From a virus: a DNA stretch of 26,324 bases. Within the stretch, counting starts at the first letter, position 1. Each line of letters begins with the position of its first letter. Under the pieces are notes generated by a model. That model worked only from the letters and a program-made list of their open reading frames with translations, was not told the origin of the DNA and made no database searches. Of the stretch, positions 1 to 6,756 are shown piece after piece. The stretch lies in IMG/VR virus record IMGVR_UViG_3300025122_005621, positions 1 through 26,324 of that record; one strand, given 5' to 3'. The position numbers and the translations under genes were made by a program.

Positions 1-19
1 TTACACTATAAATGTGTTT

Positions 20-96
20 GTGATAAGTGATAAGTGATAAGTGATAAGTGATAAGTGATAAGTGATAAGTGATAAGTGATAAGTGATAAGTGATAA
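20..96. repeat. Perfect 7-bp tandem repeat, 11 copies of GTGATAA
   Basis: Eleven uninterrupted identical GTGATAA units occupy 77 bases, and a twelfth, diverged unit (GTGAAAA) begins at 97. Seven is not a multiple of three and the unit contains TGA and TAA, so all three forward frames are stopped repeatedly while the reverse strand stays open. A TATAAATG box (7-14), close to the T4-type late-promoter motif TATAAATA, lies just upstream. Possible roles are an iteron-like binding array, a translation insulator or a slippage-prone variable tract. The sequence does not decide between them. Confidence 0.97.
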
Positions 97-441
97 GTGA
101 AAACAAGTCATAAAAGAAAAAATTTAACAACCACAAATAAAAGTATTATATTAAAATTGTGTCTGCAGGATGATCTGTTGGTTAATATTAATAAACTATC
201 ACTAGAAGATTTAATAGCAGTCAAGCTAGAACTATCGGCTAATAATGTTAATAACAGATTATATGGTTTTGATTTATGGAGAAAGTCGAAAAATATCATT
301 AAAGAGGCTTTATTAAAATTTGCTATCTCGACTACCAATTCTAAAAAAGATGCCGCTAGGTTTTTGGGATTGACATACCTAGAATTTAATAGAGCATCAA
401 AGCTCTTTAAAGTAAAAGATTATTTTACAGAGGATATTTGA
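97..441 (+). CDS. Small protein with C-terminal Fis-type helix-turn-helix
   Basis: This encodes a 114-residue basic protein. The last third (about residues 70-105) reads like the Fis/NtrC C-terminal DNA-binding domain: a helix, then an N-S-K-K-D-A-A-R-F-L-G-L turn, then a second helix. That pattern matches the family's xxxAAxxLGIxxxTLxRxLKK signature. The N-terminal part is not recognised. The GTG start at 97 lies in the diverged last unit of the tandem repeat and has no Shine-Dalgarno sequence, so the true start is uncertain; a TTG further in is possible. It is likely a small transcription factor or nucleoid-type protein. Binding to the adjacent repeat is an attractive but untested idea. Confidence 0.6.
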   Translation: MKTSHKRKNLTTTNKSIILKLCLQDDLLVNINKLSLEDLIAVKLELSANNVNNRLYGFDLWRKSKNIIKEALLKFAISTTNSKKDAARFLGLTYLEFNRASKLFKVKDYFTEDI

Positions 442-450
442 AATTTTAAA

Positions 451-583
451 ATCATTCGGTATGAATAATATATAATAACAGGGGCTCCATATCTATTATG
501 AGCCACTTAACCGGCGAGGTTAATCAAATAAACTATAGGTCAGCTGTGGTGAGCAAAAGATCCACAACCGAATGATATTTTTT
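451..583 (+). ncRNA. Candidate structured RNA: three hairpins closed by a 10-bp stem, with U-tract
   Basis: ATCATTCGGT (451-460) is perfectly complementary to ACCGAATGAT (567-576). Inside lie three more stems: GGCTC/GAGCC (483-487 with 500-504), TTAACC/GGTTAA (507-512 with 518-523, loop GGCGA) and TGTGG/CCACA (545-549 with 562-566). The third abuts the closing stem without a linker, as a T-arm abuts an acceptor stem. Six T residues follow (578-583), so the closing stem could also act as an intrinsic terminator. No open frame of note is present. It matches no riboswitch consensus I recognise. It could be a free small RNA or a cis-regulator of the lipoprotein gene at 616. A TATAAT-like box at 471-476 lies inside it but has no good -35. 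Confidence 0.5.
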
Positions 584-615
584 ACAAAAAAGGCTATTTA
601 TTACATGAGGTATGC

Positions 616-1251
616 ATGAAAACATTATTTTTTATATTCACCATGCTATCTGCATGTGAGCCGGCCAATGTTAAACTCGCCGAAGAGAGCACTGAAGGCG
701 AAAAAATTATTGGCGCCGAAGATCACACCGGTTCGCACGGCACTAGCGAAGAAGATCTAGAACCTGTTGGGGTTATTCCCGCTTCTGATTGTCAACATAT
801 CGATATGGGAGATAAGGCATGCAATTTTAGATTAGCTGACCAAAACGGAGACACGTGGGACTTATACCGACACAAGGGAGATGTAATCGTGATAGATTTC
901 TCGACAGTGTGGTGCCCTCCGTGTCAGGCCGCCGGCTACTACACTCAAGCAATTCAAGATGATTATGATAGCGAAGGTGTACAGATAGTTACGATTCTTA
1001 TCGACGGCGCCGTAGGGGGAGTAGCACCCACAGAACAAGAGATTGATGATTGGGTTAAAATACATGGGATTACCACGGCGCCTGTACTTGAAGGTTCAAG
1101 AGATAAGATATTTGATCCAACAGCCGTTGAAGGATATTCATTAGGCGCCTTCCCCACCTATCTATATTTGGACAGAGATATGAAGTTCTATGGTGGACAT
1201 GTGGGTTTTAGTGGAGATTATATTCGAGAGAAAATTGAGGAAGGATTATAA
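616..1251 (+). CDS. Thioredoxin-fold (TlpA/ResA-like) lipoprotein
   Basis: This 211-residue protein begins with a short hydrophobic signal peptide and a lipobox-type L-S-A-C with Cys14, so it is probably a lipoprotein at the periplasmic face. An acidic linker (about 20-60) leads to a thioredoxin fold that contains W-C-P-P-C (Cys100 and Cys103), and the family's cis-proline is probably in the F-P-T motif near the C terminus. The fold suggests thiol-disulfide exchange outside the cytoplasm. The start is the ATG at 616, with a gagg sequence just upstream. The stop overlaps the next start (TAATG). A membrane-anchored redox protein is unusual cargo for a phage. It may be a host-derived gene or may alter the host envelope. 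Confidence 0.85.
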   Translation: MKTLFFIFTMLSACEPANVKLAEESTEGEKIIGAEDHTGSHGTSEEDLEPVGVIPASDCQHIDMGDKACNFRLADQNGDTWDLYRHKGDVIVIDFSTVWCPPCQAAGYYTQAIQDDYDSEGVQIVTILIDGAVGGVAPTEQEIDDWVKIHGITTAPVLEGSRDKIFDPTAVEGYSLGAFPTYLYLDRDMKFYGGHVGFSGDYIREKIEEGL

Positions 1252-1452
1252 TGTGGAAAATTTATAAATGGAACGGACACTACATACAGGGCGATCTTGT
1301 AAGCAAACACCGCAGTGAAGATGCCGCACTTAAGAAAGCAAAGAAAGAAATTGATTTTACTTTTGCTGAAAAAGTTAAAAACGGCAACGAAACACTAATT
1401 TGGTTAGATGACAAGCATCACGATCCTGTAGGTGTCATTGTCCAGAAATCGA

Positions 1453-1460
<8 letters not shown>
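1251..1460 (+). CDS. Small hypothetical protein whose stop lies inside the tmRNA
   Basis: This is a 69-residue, charged, soluble protein of unknown function with no signal peptide. It starts at the ATG of a TAATG overlap with the lipoprotein gene, which suggests translational coupling. Its last codons (AGG GGG TGA, 1452-1460) run into the 5' acceptor strand of the tmRNA, which begins at 1453. Processing of the tmRNA 5' end would therefore cut this message before its stop codon. Confidence 0.65.
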
Positions 1461-1786
<326 letters not shown>

Positions 1787-1799
1787 CCTATATAATATT

Positions 1800-2195
1800 A
1801 TGGCATACTCAGATAAAGTAATAGATCATTTTGAAAATCCTAGAAATATAGGAAGTTTAGATAAATCAGATCTTTCTGTAGGCACCGGTCTCGCCGGCGC
1901 GCCGGCTTGTGGGGATGTGATGAAGCTGCAGCTTAAAATCAATGACAATGGCATTATTGAAGATGCAAGATTTAAAACGTTTGGTTGTGGATCCGCCATC
2001 GCATCGAGTTCTCTAATAACCACAATGGCAAAAGGAATGTCGGTGGAAGAGGCAAAGGGCATCTCGAATGCCAATATCGCGGAAGAACTATCTCTCCCGC
2101 CAGTTAAAATTCACTGTTCTGTACTGGCCGAGGACGCTATTAAAGCCGCAATTAGAGATTGGGAAGGAAAGCAAAATGGCTATAACAATGACTGA
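1800..2195 (+). CDS. iscU: IscU-type Fe-S cluster assembly scaffold
   Basis: The 131-residue product is full length for IscU and carries all its key features: Cys37 in A-C-G-D with Asp39, Cys63 in F-G-C-G-S, and His105/Cys106. The LPPVK motif (99-103), bound by the HscA chaperone in bacterial IscU, is intact. It builds [2Fe-2S] clusters from cysteine-desulfurase sulfur and passes them to carriers. No iscS, hscA or hscB is seen here, so host partners are implied. The ATG lies 13 nt after the tmRNA CCA and has no Shine-Dalgarno sequence. The 3' end overlaps the A-type carrier gene by 20 nt. Confidence 0.93.
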   Translation: MAYSDKVIDHFENPRNIGSLDKSDLSVGTGLAGAPACGDVMKLQLKINDNGIIEDARFKTFGCGSAIASSSLITTMAKGMSVEEAKGISNANIAEELSLPPVKIHCSVLAEDAIKAAIRDWEGKQNGYNND

Positions 2196-2502
2196 TTTTG
2201 CAGGACAGAAAATATTGGAAATAATGAAGAAGAGACAATCCCTTAATCATTATTTGAGAATAAGCTTAAAGGGCGGGGGTTGTTCTGGTTATATGTATTC
2301 ATATGAGTTTATACCCGAGGCCATGGCCAAAGATAAAGTATTTGAATTTGGCGATGTTAAAATCTGCATTGATTTTAAATCTTACTTATTTCTAAATGGA
2401 ATGGAAATAGACTATCAAGAAGACTTACTAAAGTCCGGTCTAACATTCAATGCCCCACAAGCCAGCAGAACCTGTGGTTGTGGTGAGTCGGTATCATTTT
2501 GA
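2176..2502 (+). CDS. A-type Fe-S carrier (IscA/SufA/ErpA/HesB family)
   Basis: The 108-residue protein has the family's three cysteines: Cys36 in G-G-G-C-S-G and the pair Cys100/Cys102 in T-C-G-C-G near the C terminus. A-type proteins receive clusters from scaffolds such as IscU and deliver them to target enzymes. The ATG at 2176 is chosen because aaggaa lies just upstream and the length then matches the family. An upstream in-frame ATG at 2068 would add an unrelated tail inside iscU. HesB-like genes occur in marine phages, but pairing with a complete IscU is less usual. Candidate clients in this window are the nuclease at 9502 and the radical SAM enzyme at 21060. Confidence 0.92.
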   Translation: MAITMTDFAGQKILEIMKKRQSLNHYLRISLKGGGCSGYMYSYEFIPEAMAKDKVFEFGDVKICIDFKSYLFLNGMEIDYQEDLLKSGLTFNAPQASRTCGCGESVSF

Positions 2503-2542
2503 TATTCGTCACAATCAAACAAAAATCAAAATAGGAGAAAAC

Positions 2543-2758
2543 ATGTATAGCACAACCATTATTATATCGAAAGGAACGAGTGTGTGTCCATCAGAGCTTG
2601 GTCACAATAATTTTTATTATCCTACGCCTAACAAGTATATTACATTAGCTGAAGATACAGAAGTTGAACAGCTAGCGTGGGTAGGCGGAGGTAATTTGAG
2701 CGCTTATAAAATAATTGGTCAACAAAACGTTGTATGGATCGAAAAAAAGTATGTTTAG
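2543..2758 (+). CDS. Small hypothetical protein, GHNNF family (copy 1)
   Basis: This 71-residue protein has an unknown function. The ATG at 2543 follows a clear AGGAG (2533-2537); a longer frame from 2450 would overlap the Fe-S carrier. It contains S-E-L-G-H-N-N-F-Y-Y-P and ends with V-V-W-I-E-K. The protein at 5713 has matching segments in the same order, so the two are paralogs. No signal peptide or membrane segment is seen. The fold looks beta-rich. Confidence 0.75.
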   Translation: MYSTTIIISKGTSVCPSELGHNNFYYPTPNKYITLAEDTEVEQLAWVGGGNLSAYKIIGQQNVVWIEKKYV

Positions 2759-2948
2759 TTGGTTTAAGAAAAAGAAAGAAGAAGAAACGGAACCTCAAGT
2801 GCCCGAAGAATATCTGGATGACATGGAAAAATGTCTGTGGGAGATAAAAGAGGAATATGATTTTCCTACAGAGGAGATTGTCAACGTGGTACAATTAAAA
2901 CGTAAGAATCTTGCTTACATGCGCAAGATCATTTCACAAAAAAACTAA
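2751..2948 (+). CDS. Small charged hypothetical protein
   Basis: This 65-residue protein starts at the ATG at 2751 and overlaps the previous gene by 8 nt. It begins M-F-S-W-F followed by a lysine run and an acidic stretch, then a probably helical region with a basic tail. The amphipathic start could touch membrane. An upstream in-frame ATG at 2715 lies inside the previous gene and is less likely. No function can be assigned. Confidence 0.6.
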   Translation: MFSWFKKKKEEETEPQVPEEYLDDMEKCLWEIKEEYDFPTEEIVNVVQLKRKNLAYMRKIISQKN

Positions 2949-2957
2949 GGAGAGAAA

Positions 2958-3155
2958 ATGAGTTGGATACTGGATAAGTTTTCACAATTGCAGTCAGCGT
3001 TTGAGTCGTTCGTCCCGCAAACTGTGTCAGCTAAGACGGTTAATTATGCCGATCTCAAGGTCGCCGAACTTAAGACCCTCGCAAAAGAGAAGGGTTTAAA
3101 GGGATATACTGGACTAAGAAAGGCAGAATTAATAGAAATGCTTAAACAAAATTAA
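2958..3155 (+). CDS. Small SAP / Rho-N-like domain protein
   Basis: The 65-residue protein has a good AAGGAG upstream. Its second half (about 33-63) reads L-K-V-A-E-L-K-T-L-A-K-E-K-G-L, then G-L-R-K-A-E-L-I-E-M-L. This is the helix-extended-helix pattern of SAP and Rho N-terminal domains, which bind nucleic acid. The N-terminal half is amphipathic and unrecognised. A small DNA- or RNA-binding accessory protein is likely. Confidence 0.7.
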   Translation: MSWILDKFSQLQSAFESFVPQTVSAKTVNYADLKVAELKTLAKEKGLKGYTGLRKAELIEMLKQN

Positions 3156-3207
3156 ATTATTTAATATGTATTAATGAGCAATAATAAAAAGGGGTTTGGA
3201 GGTATTT

Positions 3208-3564
3208 GTGTTTAAAAGAGTACTTTTTGTGTTAATGGCCGCGGCATGTGCTAAGCATTCTGTCACTGCACAGCGTACTGGAGGAAGTTTATATGGATTT
3301 GCGGGTGAAAATTTTTCATCAACAAACAGTCCATGTCTAGACGGCATCATAACTGTAATTGATCATAGCTGCGCAGTGCCGATGGAGATAGAAGAAGGAT
3401 ATCCCTACATTACAATACAATGTACAAAGGTAGTGGAAGGTGCGCACCCGTGGAATCAATATAATGTGATGGCCATAATCAATCCTGAATTGGAAGGACC
3501 AGACGAAGAGTCCATGGTTTGTGCCGATCTATACACAAGAGTTTATATACAGACGCGTCCATGA
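3208..3564 (+). CDS. Secreted or lipid-anchored small protein
   Basis: This 118-residue protein starts at GTG 3208, five bases after GGAGG (3198-3202). The TTG at 3196 would put the start before that site. The N terminus is a classic signal peptide (F-K-R-V-L-F-V-L-M-A-A-A-C). Cleavage could be lipoprotein-like at the cysteine, although the lipobox is weak, or by signal peptidase I after V-T-A. The mature part holds several cysteines that may pair. No family is recognised. It is one of three exported proteins within about 4.6 kb. Confidence 0.7.
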   Translation: MFKRVLFVLMAAACAKHSVTAQRTGGSLYGFAGENFSSTNSPCLDGIITVIDHSCAVPMEIEEGYPYITIQCTKVVEGAHPWNQYNVMAIINPELEGPDEESMVCADLYTRVYIQTRP

Positions 3565-3573
3565 TTTGAAGTA

Positions 3574-4056
3574 GTGAAAATAAAGATAGCATTTTACAAG
3601 GGCGACGGAAACTGTTTAAACGGAGTCGTTCGTTGGTGGACTAAAAGCATTTATAGTCACGCCGAATTAGTGCTACCCGATGGAATAACTTGGATTGGCA
3701 TAAGCCCTTTTTTAAAATCAAAGGTAGCTAGCCGCAAAAAATTATTAATCGATTATATGGAGTGGGATTTCCTTTCTTTGGAGGTTACACAAGAGCAAGT
3801 CGACATTATCATGGAGTTTTTTGAGGATACCGAGGGCCATCGCTATGATTGGATAGGAATGTTACTCTCTCAATTTTTGCCCTGTAAAATTAAACACAAA
3901 AAACGATGGTATTGTAGTGAATGGATTGCATATGCGCTCCGAATTGCGTGTGTTTTTGACTGGCGCATAATTAAGATCTATGACAGAAAAGACTTGTCAC
4001 CAACAATTCTATATAATTTAGTTATGGACATCAATGATGAAAGCAAAAAGATTTAA
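3574..4056 (+). CDS. Permuted NlpC/P60-like (YiiX/C92 type) hydrolase
   Basis: The 160-residue protein has the permuted papain-like layout. A His comes first in Y-S-H-A-E-L (His29), and the probable catalytic Cys comes later in W-Y-C-S-E-W-I-A-Y-A-L (Cys114). It starts near the N terminus with an exposed strand and a G-D-G segment, like YiiX/YebB relatives. Such enzymes cleave amide or ester bonds in peptidoglycan peptides or lipids. No signal peptide is visible, so it may act in the cytoplasm or during lysis. The GTG start at 3574 has only a weak ribosome site. It overlaps the next gene by 23 nt. Confidence 0.75.
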   Translation: MKIKIAFYKGDGNCLNGVVRWWTKSIYSHAELVLPDGITWIGISPFLKSKVASRKKLLIDYMEWDFLSLEVTQEQVDIIMEFFEDTEGHRYDWIGMLLSQFLPCKIKHKKRWYCSEWIAYALRIACVFDWRIIKIYDRKDLSPTILYNLVMDINDESKKI

Positions 4057-4255
4057 AATAGACGAATGGGTAGATTATTGTCAATTCCCGGACTCACAAT
4101 TTGGAAATCTTAAAGATGACCAAAAGCGCGCGGTTGTTTTAGAAGTATTGGGAAAAAGAGAGTACTATGATTATCGAATATTCATAGATGATGGAACGTC
4201 TACCATTAGAAAAGTAAAAGAAGAGAATCTCTTTCCCCGCAACAAAACTAAGTAA
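4034..4255 (+). CDS. Small hypothetical protein, possibly SH3-like
   Basis: This 73-residue basic protein starts at tandem ATGs (4034 or 4037) inside the end of the preceding hydrolase gene. Alternating hydrophobic strands (A-V-V-L-E-V-L-G, Y-R-I-F-I-D-D-G) suggest a small beta-barrel. No family motif is clear. It is likely coupled in translation to the hydrolase. Confidence 0.6.
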   Translation: MMKAKRFKIDEWVDYCQFPDSQFGNLKDDQKRAVVLEVLGKREYYDYRIFIDDGTSTIRKVKEENLFPRNKTK

Positions 4256-4262
4256 TATTAGG

Positions 4263-5174
4263 ATGTCCCTCCAAAAAATAAAACTTTTATTAATAGGATT
4301 ATCCTTGGGTTGTGCAGCTGATTATAGTATAATAACCTCCAAGGTAGAAGTAGAAGAAATACAGCCCACAGAGATTTATGTGGACTCATACATCCAACCT
4401 TCGAGGCCCGAACAAGTTGACGTATTAATAATATTGGACACTTCCTGCTCTATGAGTGATAATTATACCCAAGTTAGTACAGGTGTCGAATTGTTAAGGA
4501 ATGATTTGAATTCAGTGACCAATGATTATAATATTGCTTTCATTAACACGTCCCTAAGAGAGCCATATTTCGTAGGTATTTTTGACAACACAAGCCCTCT
4601 CATTGATTTTATTATGGCACCCTGGACTTTGGGAACCGATTTCCATGAAGCAGGATTCTCCGCAGTTTATAATTTTACGACCATGATGCCAGAAGCCACA
4701 GAATTTTTTAGAGAGACAGCAGACAAGCTATTTATTTTTATCTCAGACGAAGAAGAACAAAGCGGAATTCCCACCAATGTGTTTGAAAGTTGGTTTGGCA
4801 CAGAATTCGCCACAATCCAAAGAGATATTGTATCTATAGTTACAGTACTTGATAGTGAGTGTGAATATACACAATATGCCGCCAATATCGGTTACAAGTA
4901 TATCGATCTGGCCAAACATTACGGAAAAGACGGGATTGACATATGTAGTGATTGGGAATTGTGGCTTTCAAATAGCACTTTTTTGATTGGCCCCGTAAAT
5001 TATATCAAGCTAACCCACACACCGATTGAAGAAAGTATTAAAGTATACATTGATAGATTTGAAACAGATCAATGGGAGTATGACGAACAAGAAAATATGA
5101 TAAGATTGTTTCGTACACCAGCCGCGGGTTCTCTGGTTGAAGCTGTTTACGTAAAAACTCAGGAGGAAGAATGA
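4263..5174 (+). CDS. von Willebrand factor A domain lipoprotein
   Basis: The 303-residue protein has an N-terminal signal peptide ending S-L-G-C (Cys17), so it is a probable lipoprotein. A VWA domain follows from about residue 52. The MIDAS motif D-T-S-C-S (Asp59, Ser61, Ser63) is intact, and a later strand carries F-I-F-I-S-D-E-E-E. VWA domains bind protein ligands through a metal ion. The C-terminal segment (W-E-Y-D, N-M-I-R-L, P-A-A-G-S) resembles that of VWA lipoproteins common in Myxococcota and relatives. A surface adhesin-like protein in this setting suggests modification of the infected cell's envelope. Only a weak agg precedes the ATG. Confidence 0.85.
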   Translation: MSLQKIKLLLIGLSLGCAADYSIITSKVEVEEIQPTEIYVDSYIQPSRPEQVDVLIILDTSCSMSDNYTQVSTGVELLRNDLNSVTNDYNIAFINTSLREPYFVGIFDNTSPLIDFIMAPWTLGTDFHEAGFSAVYNFTTMMPEATEFFRETADKLFIFISDEEEQSGIPTNVFESWFGTEFATIQRDIVSIVTVLDSECEYTQYAANIGYKYIDLAKHYGKDGIDICSDWELWLSNSTFLIGPVNYIKLTHTPIEESIKVYIDRFETDQWEYDEQENMIRLFRTPAAGSLVEAVYVKTQEEE

Positions 5175-5192
5175 GAAAAAGTAGGATAAAAA

Positions 5193-5660
5193 ATGAGTGA
5201 AGAAAAAAGGCCCACCGTTATAGTGTCAGGTGGCTTTGATCCGGTCCATGTGGGTCACATCCGCATGATTCGCGAAGCTTCTAAATACGGCGATGTTATT
5301 GTAATTGCTAATTCTGACGATTGGATATATCGTAATAAAGGATTTAATTTTATGGAATTTTCATCTCGTCATGAAATCCTTAGTTCCATCAAGGGAGTGA
5401 TTTTGGTCGATTCGGTTGATGATTCAGATGACACAGTATGCAAGGCAATTCGTCGTCACAAGCCGACCTACTTTGCTAATGGCGGGAATCGAAAGATAGA
5501 CAATACTCCAGAAGTCTTACTTTGTAAAGATCTTGGCGTTAAATTATTGTGGGGCATCGGCGGCGATGAAAAAATATTTGGTACCTCTGAATTGATTCAA
5601 AACCCATGTGAATCACCACGACCCCCCAATAGAACTGTGACAAAGCATTCCGGAAGATAG
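5193..5660 (+). CDS. HxGH cytidylyltransferase-like nucleotidyltransferase
   Basis: The 155-residue protein begins with the Rossmann-type nucleotidyltransferase signature S-G-G-F-D-P-V-H-V-G-H (His19 and His22). A later G-T-S-E-L-I segment fits the family's S-S-T-x-x-I site. The family (HldE C-terminal domain, glycerol-3-phosphate cytidylyltransferase) transfers an NMP to a sugar or alcohol phosphate. The exact substrate cannot be read. It may supply an activated sugar to the glycan genes downstream, though it stands 9 kb from the main sugar enzymes. AGGA lies upstream of the ATG. Confidence 0.85.
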   Translation: MSEEKRPTVIVSGGFDPVHVGHIRMIREASKYGDVIVIANSDDWIYRNKGFNFMEFSSRHEILSSIKGVILVDSVDDSDDTVCKAIRRHKPTYFANGGNRKIDNTPEVLLCKDLGVKLLWGIGGDEKIFGTSELIQNPCESPRPPNRTVTKHSGR

Positions 5661-5677
5661 AATTTATAGGATTTTAG

Positions 5678-5706
5678 TTGACAAGAACAAGAAAGAATGT
5701 TAAGAT
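5678..5706 (+). promoter_or_regulatory. Sigma70-type promoter, TTGACA-N17-TAAGAT
   Basis: A perfect -35 hexamer (5678-5683) and a two-mismatch -10 (5701-5706) are separated by 17 bp in a 52-bp gap between genes. The expected start of transcription is about 5713, which is the ATG of the next gene, so the message may be leaderless. Confidence 0.5.
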
Positions 5707-5712
5707 AATACA

Positions 5713-6003
5713 ATGAACAATAATGAATATATTAAATGTTATTTATCTGAGATAGGGCACAATAATTTTTGGTATCCCAGCCAAACAAAGGCTTTAATCT
5801 CATGCATAAGTGAATATAAAAAATTAAACTGGATCAGTGGCGCGCAAAGTTCAAAACTTATAGCAATTAAAGTGCGTAAATCAAGTGTTCTTCCATTAAA
5901 ATTTAATGAAAACACCACGAAAAACACATCGCCTCCAGGAAAAGATATCTATACTGTAGTGTGGATTAAAAATGATTCATTGTCTCTTTTACCTACGAAT
6001 TAA
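5713..6003 (+). CDS. Small hypothetical protein, GHNNF family (copy 2)
   Basis: This 96-residue protein is paralogous to the one at 2543. It shares S-E-I-G-H-N-N-F-W-Y-P near the N terminus, W-I-S-G in the middle and V-V-W-I near the end. The copy here has a longer insert before the V-V-W-I strand and a short C-terminal tail. No Shine-Dalgarno sequence precedes the ATG, and the upstream promoter would start transcription at or next to it. The function is unknown. Confidence 0.7.
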   Translation: MNNNEYIKCYLSEIGHNNFWYPSQTKALISCISEYKKLNWISGAQSSKLIAIKVRKSSVLPLKFNENTTKNTSPPGKDIYTVVWIKNDSLSLLPTN

Positions 6004-6019
6004 ATTCGTGAGAGACAAT
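5979..6019 (+). other. Long RNA hairpin spanning the stop codon
   Basis: ATTGTCTCT (5979-5987) pairs perfectly with AGAGACAAT (6011-6019). An inner 7-bp stem (5994-6000 with 6004-6010) is capped by TAA, the stop codon of the GHNNF gene. No U-tract follows, so a standard intrinsic terminator is unlikely. An mRNA 3' stabiliser or protein-binding site is possible. Confidence 0.55.
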
Positions 6020-6074
6020 TATTCAAAGAAATGAAAGTGTGATACAATTTTTTAAAAAGGAGAAAAAGAAAAAT

Positions 6075-6269
6075 ATGTCTGATACACCTACAAGGGTTGT
6101 AACATCCCTTAAAAAAACAGTAGCGGATCAAAAAGATTCAATCGCAACACTAGTAATGAGAATTAGTAGTCTCAGCGATGATGTCAAGGATCTAAAACAT
6201 GATCTATTAAAGCTACGACAAGACGTTGGAGAAGATCTTAAAGATCTTTATAAGCGAACTCGCTCATAA
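6075..6269 (+). CDS. Small coiled-coil protein
   Basis: This 64-residue protein starts at ATG 6075 (M-S-D-T-P-T), downstream of GGAG at 6059-6062. An in-frame ATG at 6039 would add a lysine-rich leader that mostly encodes the ribosome site. Residues about 20-60 show a heptad pattern of I/L/V, as in a short coiled coil. It could be a small scaffold or oligomerising protein. Confidence 0.6.
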   Translation: MSDTPTRVVTSLKKTVADQKDSIATLVMRISSLSDDVKDLKHDLLKLRQDVGEDLKDLYKRTRS

Positions 6270-6299
6270 TTTAAATCGCACAAATATCAAGGAGAATAA

Positions 6300-6641
6300 A
6301 TGCAATTTTATCCACAACATTATTATGGATTCGCCGTTAATGGCGCCGTCGCCGAAAAACTTCAATTAACCGAAGCGTTTGATAACTATGAAATGAGTTA
6401 TGACGAGGCGGACTTCTTTGGGGGTTTCGAAGATAAATTTGGTATTGAGCCTTATATGATGGCAGACACAATGTATGAGCGCGGTGGTTACGTTCAGGGT
6501 CTAACCGGGTTTGAATGGGACAGTAAATACGTGTGCTTTGACCCAACTCAAGTTGGCAGTCAGAAATGGAACAGAATGTTAGCTATCCTTGAAGAGGCGG
6601 ACATTCATATGAAAGAGGGCCATTGGTCACAACTTGGATAG
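6300..6641 (+). CDS. Hypothetical protein, acidic and aromatic-rich
   Basis: This 113-residue protein has a good AAGGAG just before its ATG. It is rich in Tyr, Phe and Trp and acidic residues, with no signal peptide or membrane segment. No family is recognised. It is followed closely by tRNA-Asn. Confidence 0.7.
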   Translation: MQFYPQHYYGFAVNGAVAEKLQLTEAFDNYEMSYDEADFFGGFEDKFGIEPYMMADTMYERGGYVQGLTGFEWDSKYVCFDPTQVGSQKWNRMLAILEEADIHMKEGHWSQLG

Positions 6642-6671
6642 CTGGTCGCGCCCCGCGGTTTAATAAATTAT

Positions 6672-6748
6672 TGGGGTGAGGCGCTCCAGGCATGCGCACC
6701 GGGTTGTTACCCCGACCGTTGCTGGTTCGAGTCCAGCCGCCCCAGCCA
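6672..6748 (+). tRNA. tRNA-Asn (anticodon GTT), atypical core
   Basis: The 77-nt cloverleaf has acceptor TGGGGTG/CGCCCCA, D-stem GCGC/GCGC, anticodon loop TTGTTAC, T-arm GCTGG-TTCGAGT-CCAGC, discriminator G and encoded CCA. A 5' U with discriminator G matches bacterial tRNA-Asn. Oddities: position 8 is A rather than U, position 14 is T rather than A, and the first anticodon-stem pair is a C-A mismatch (27-43). It would read AAC and AAU. Confidence 0.85.
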
Positions 6749-6756
6749 ACTAAAAT

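Noticed and set aside
20-96. CRISPR array
   Set aside because: The unit is 7 bp and directly contiguous, with no spacers.
2068-2175. Upstream extension of the A-type carrier
   Set aside because: It overlaps conserved iscU codons and adds residues unlike the family; ATG 2176 gives the standard length.
6641-6671. CGCG-CCC-CGCG hairpin before tRNA-Asn as a terminator
   Set aside because: The stem is only four pairs and no proper U-tract follows.
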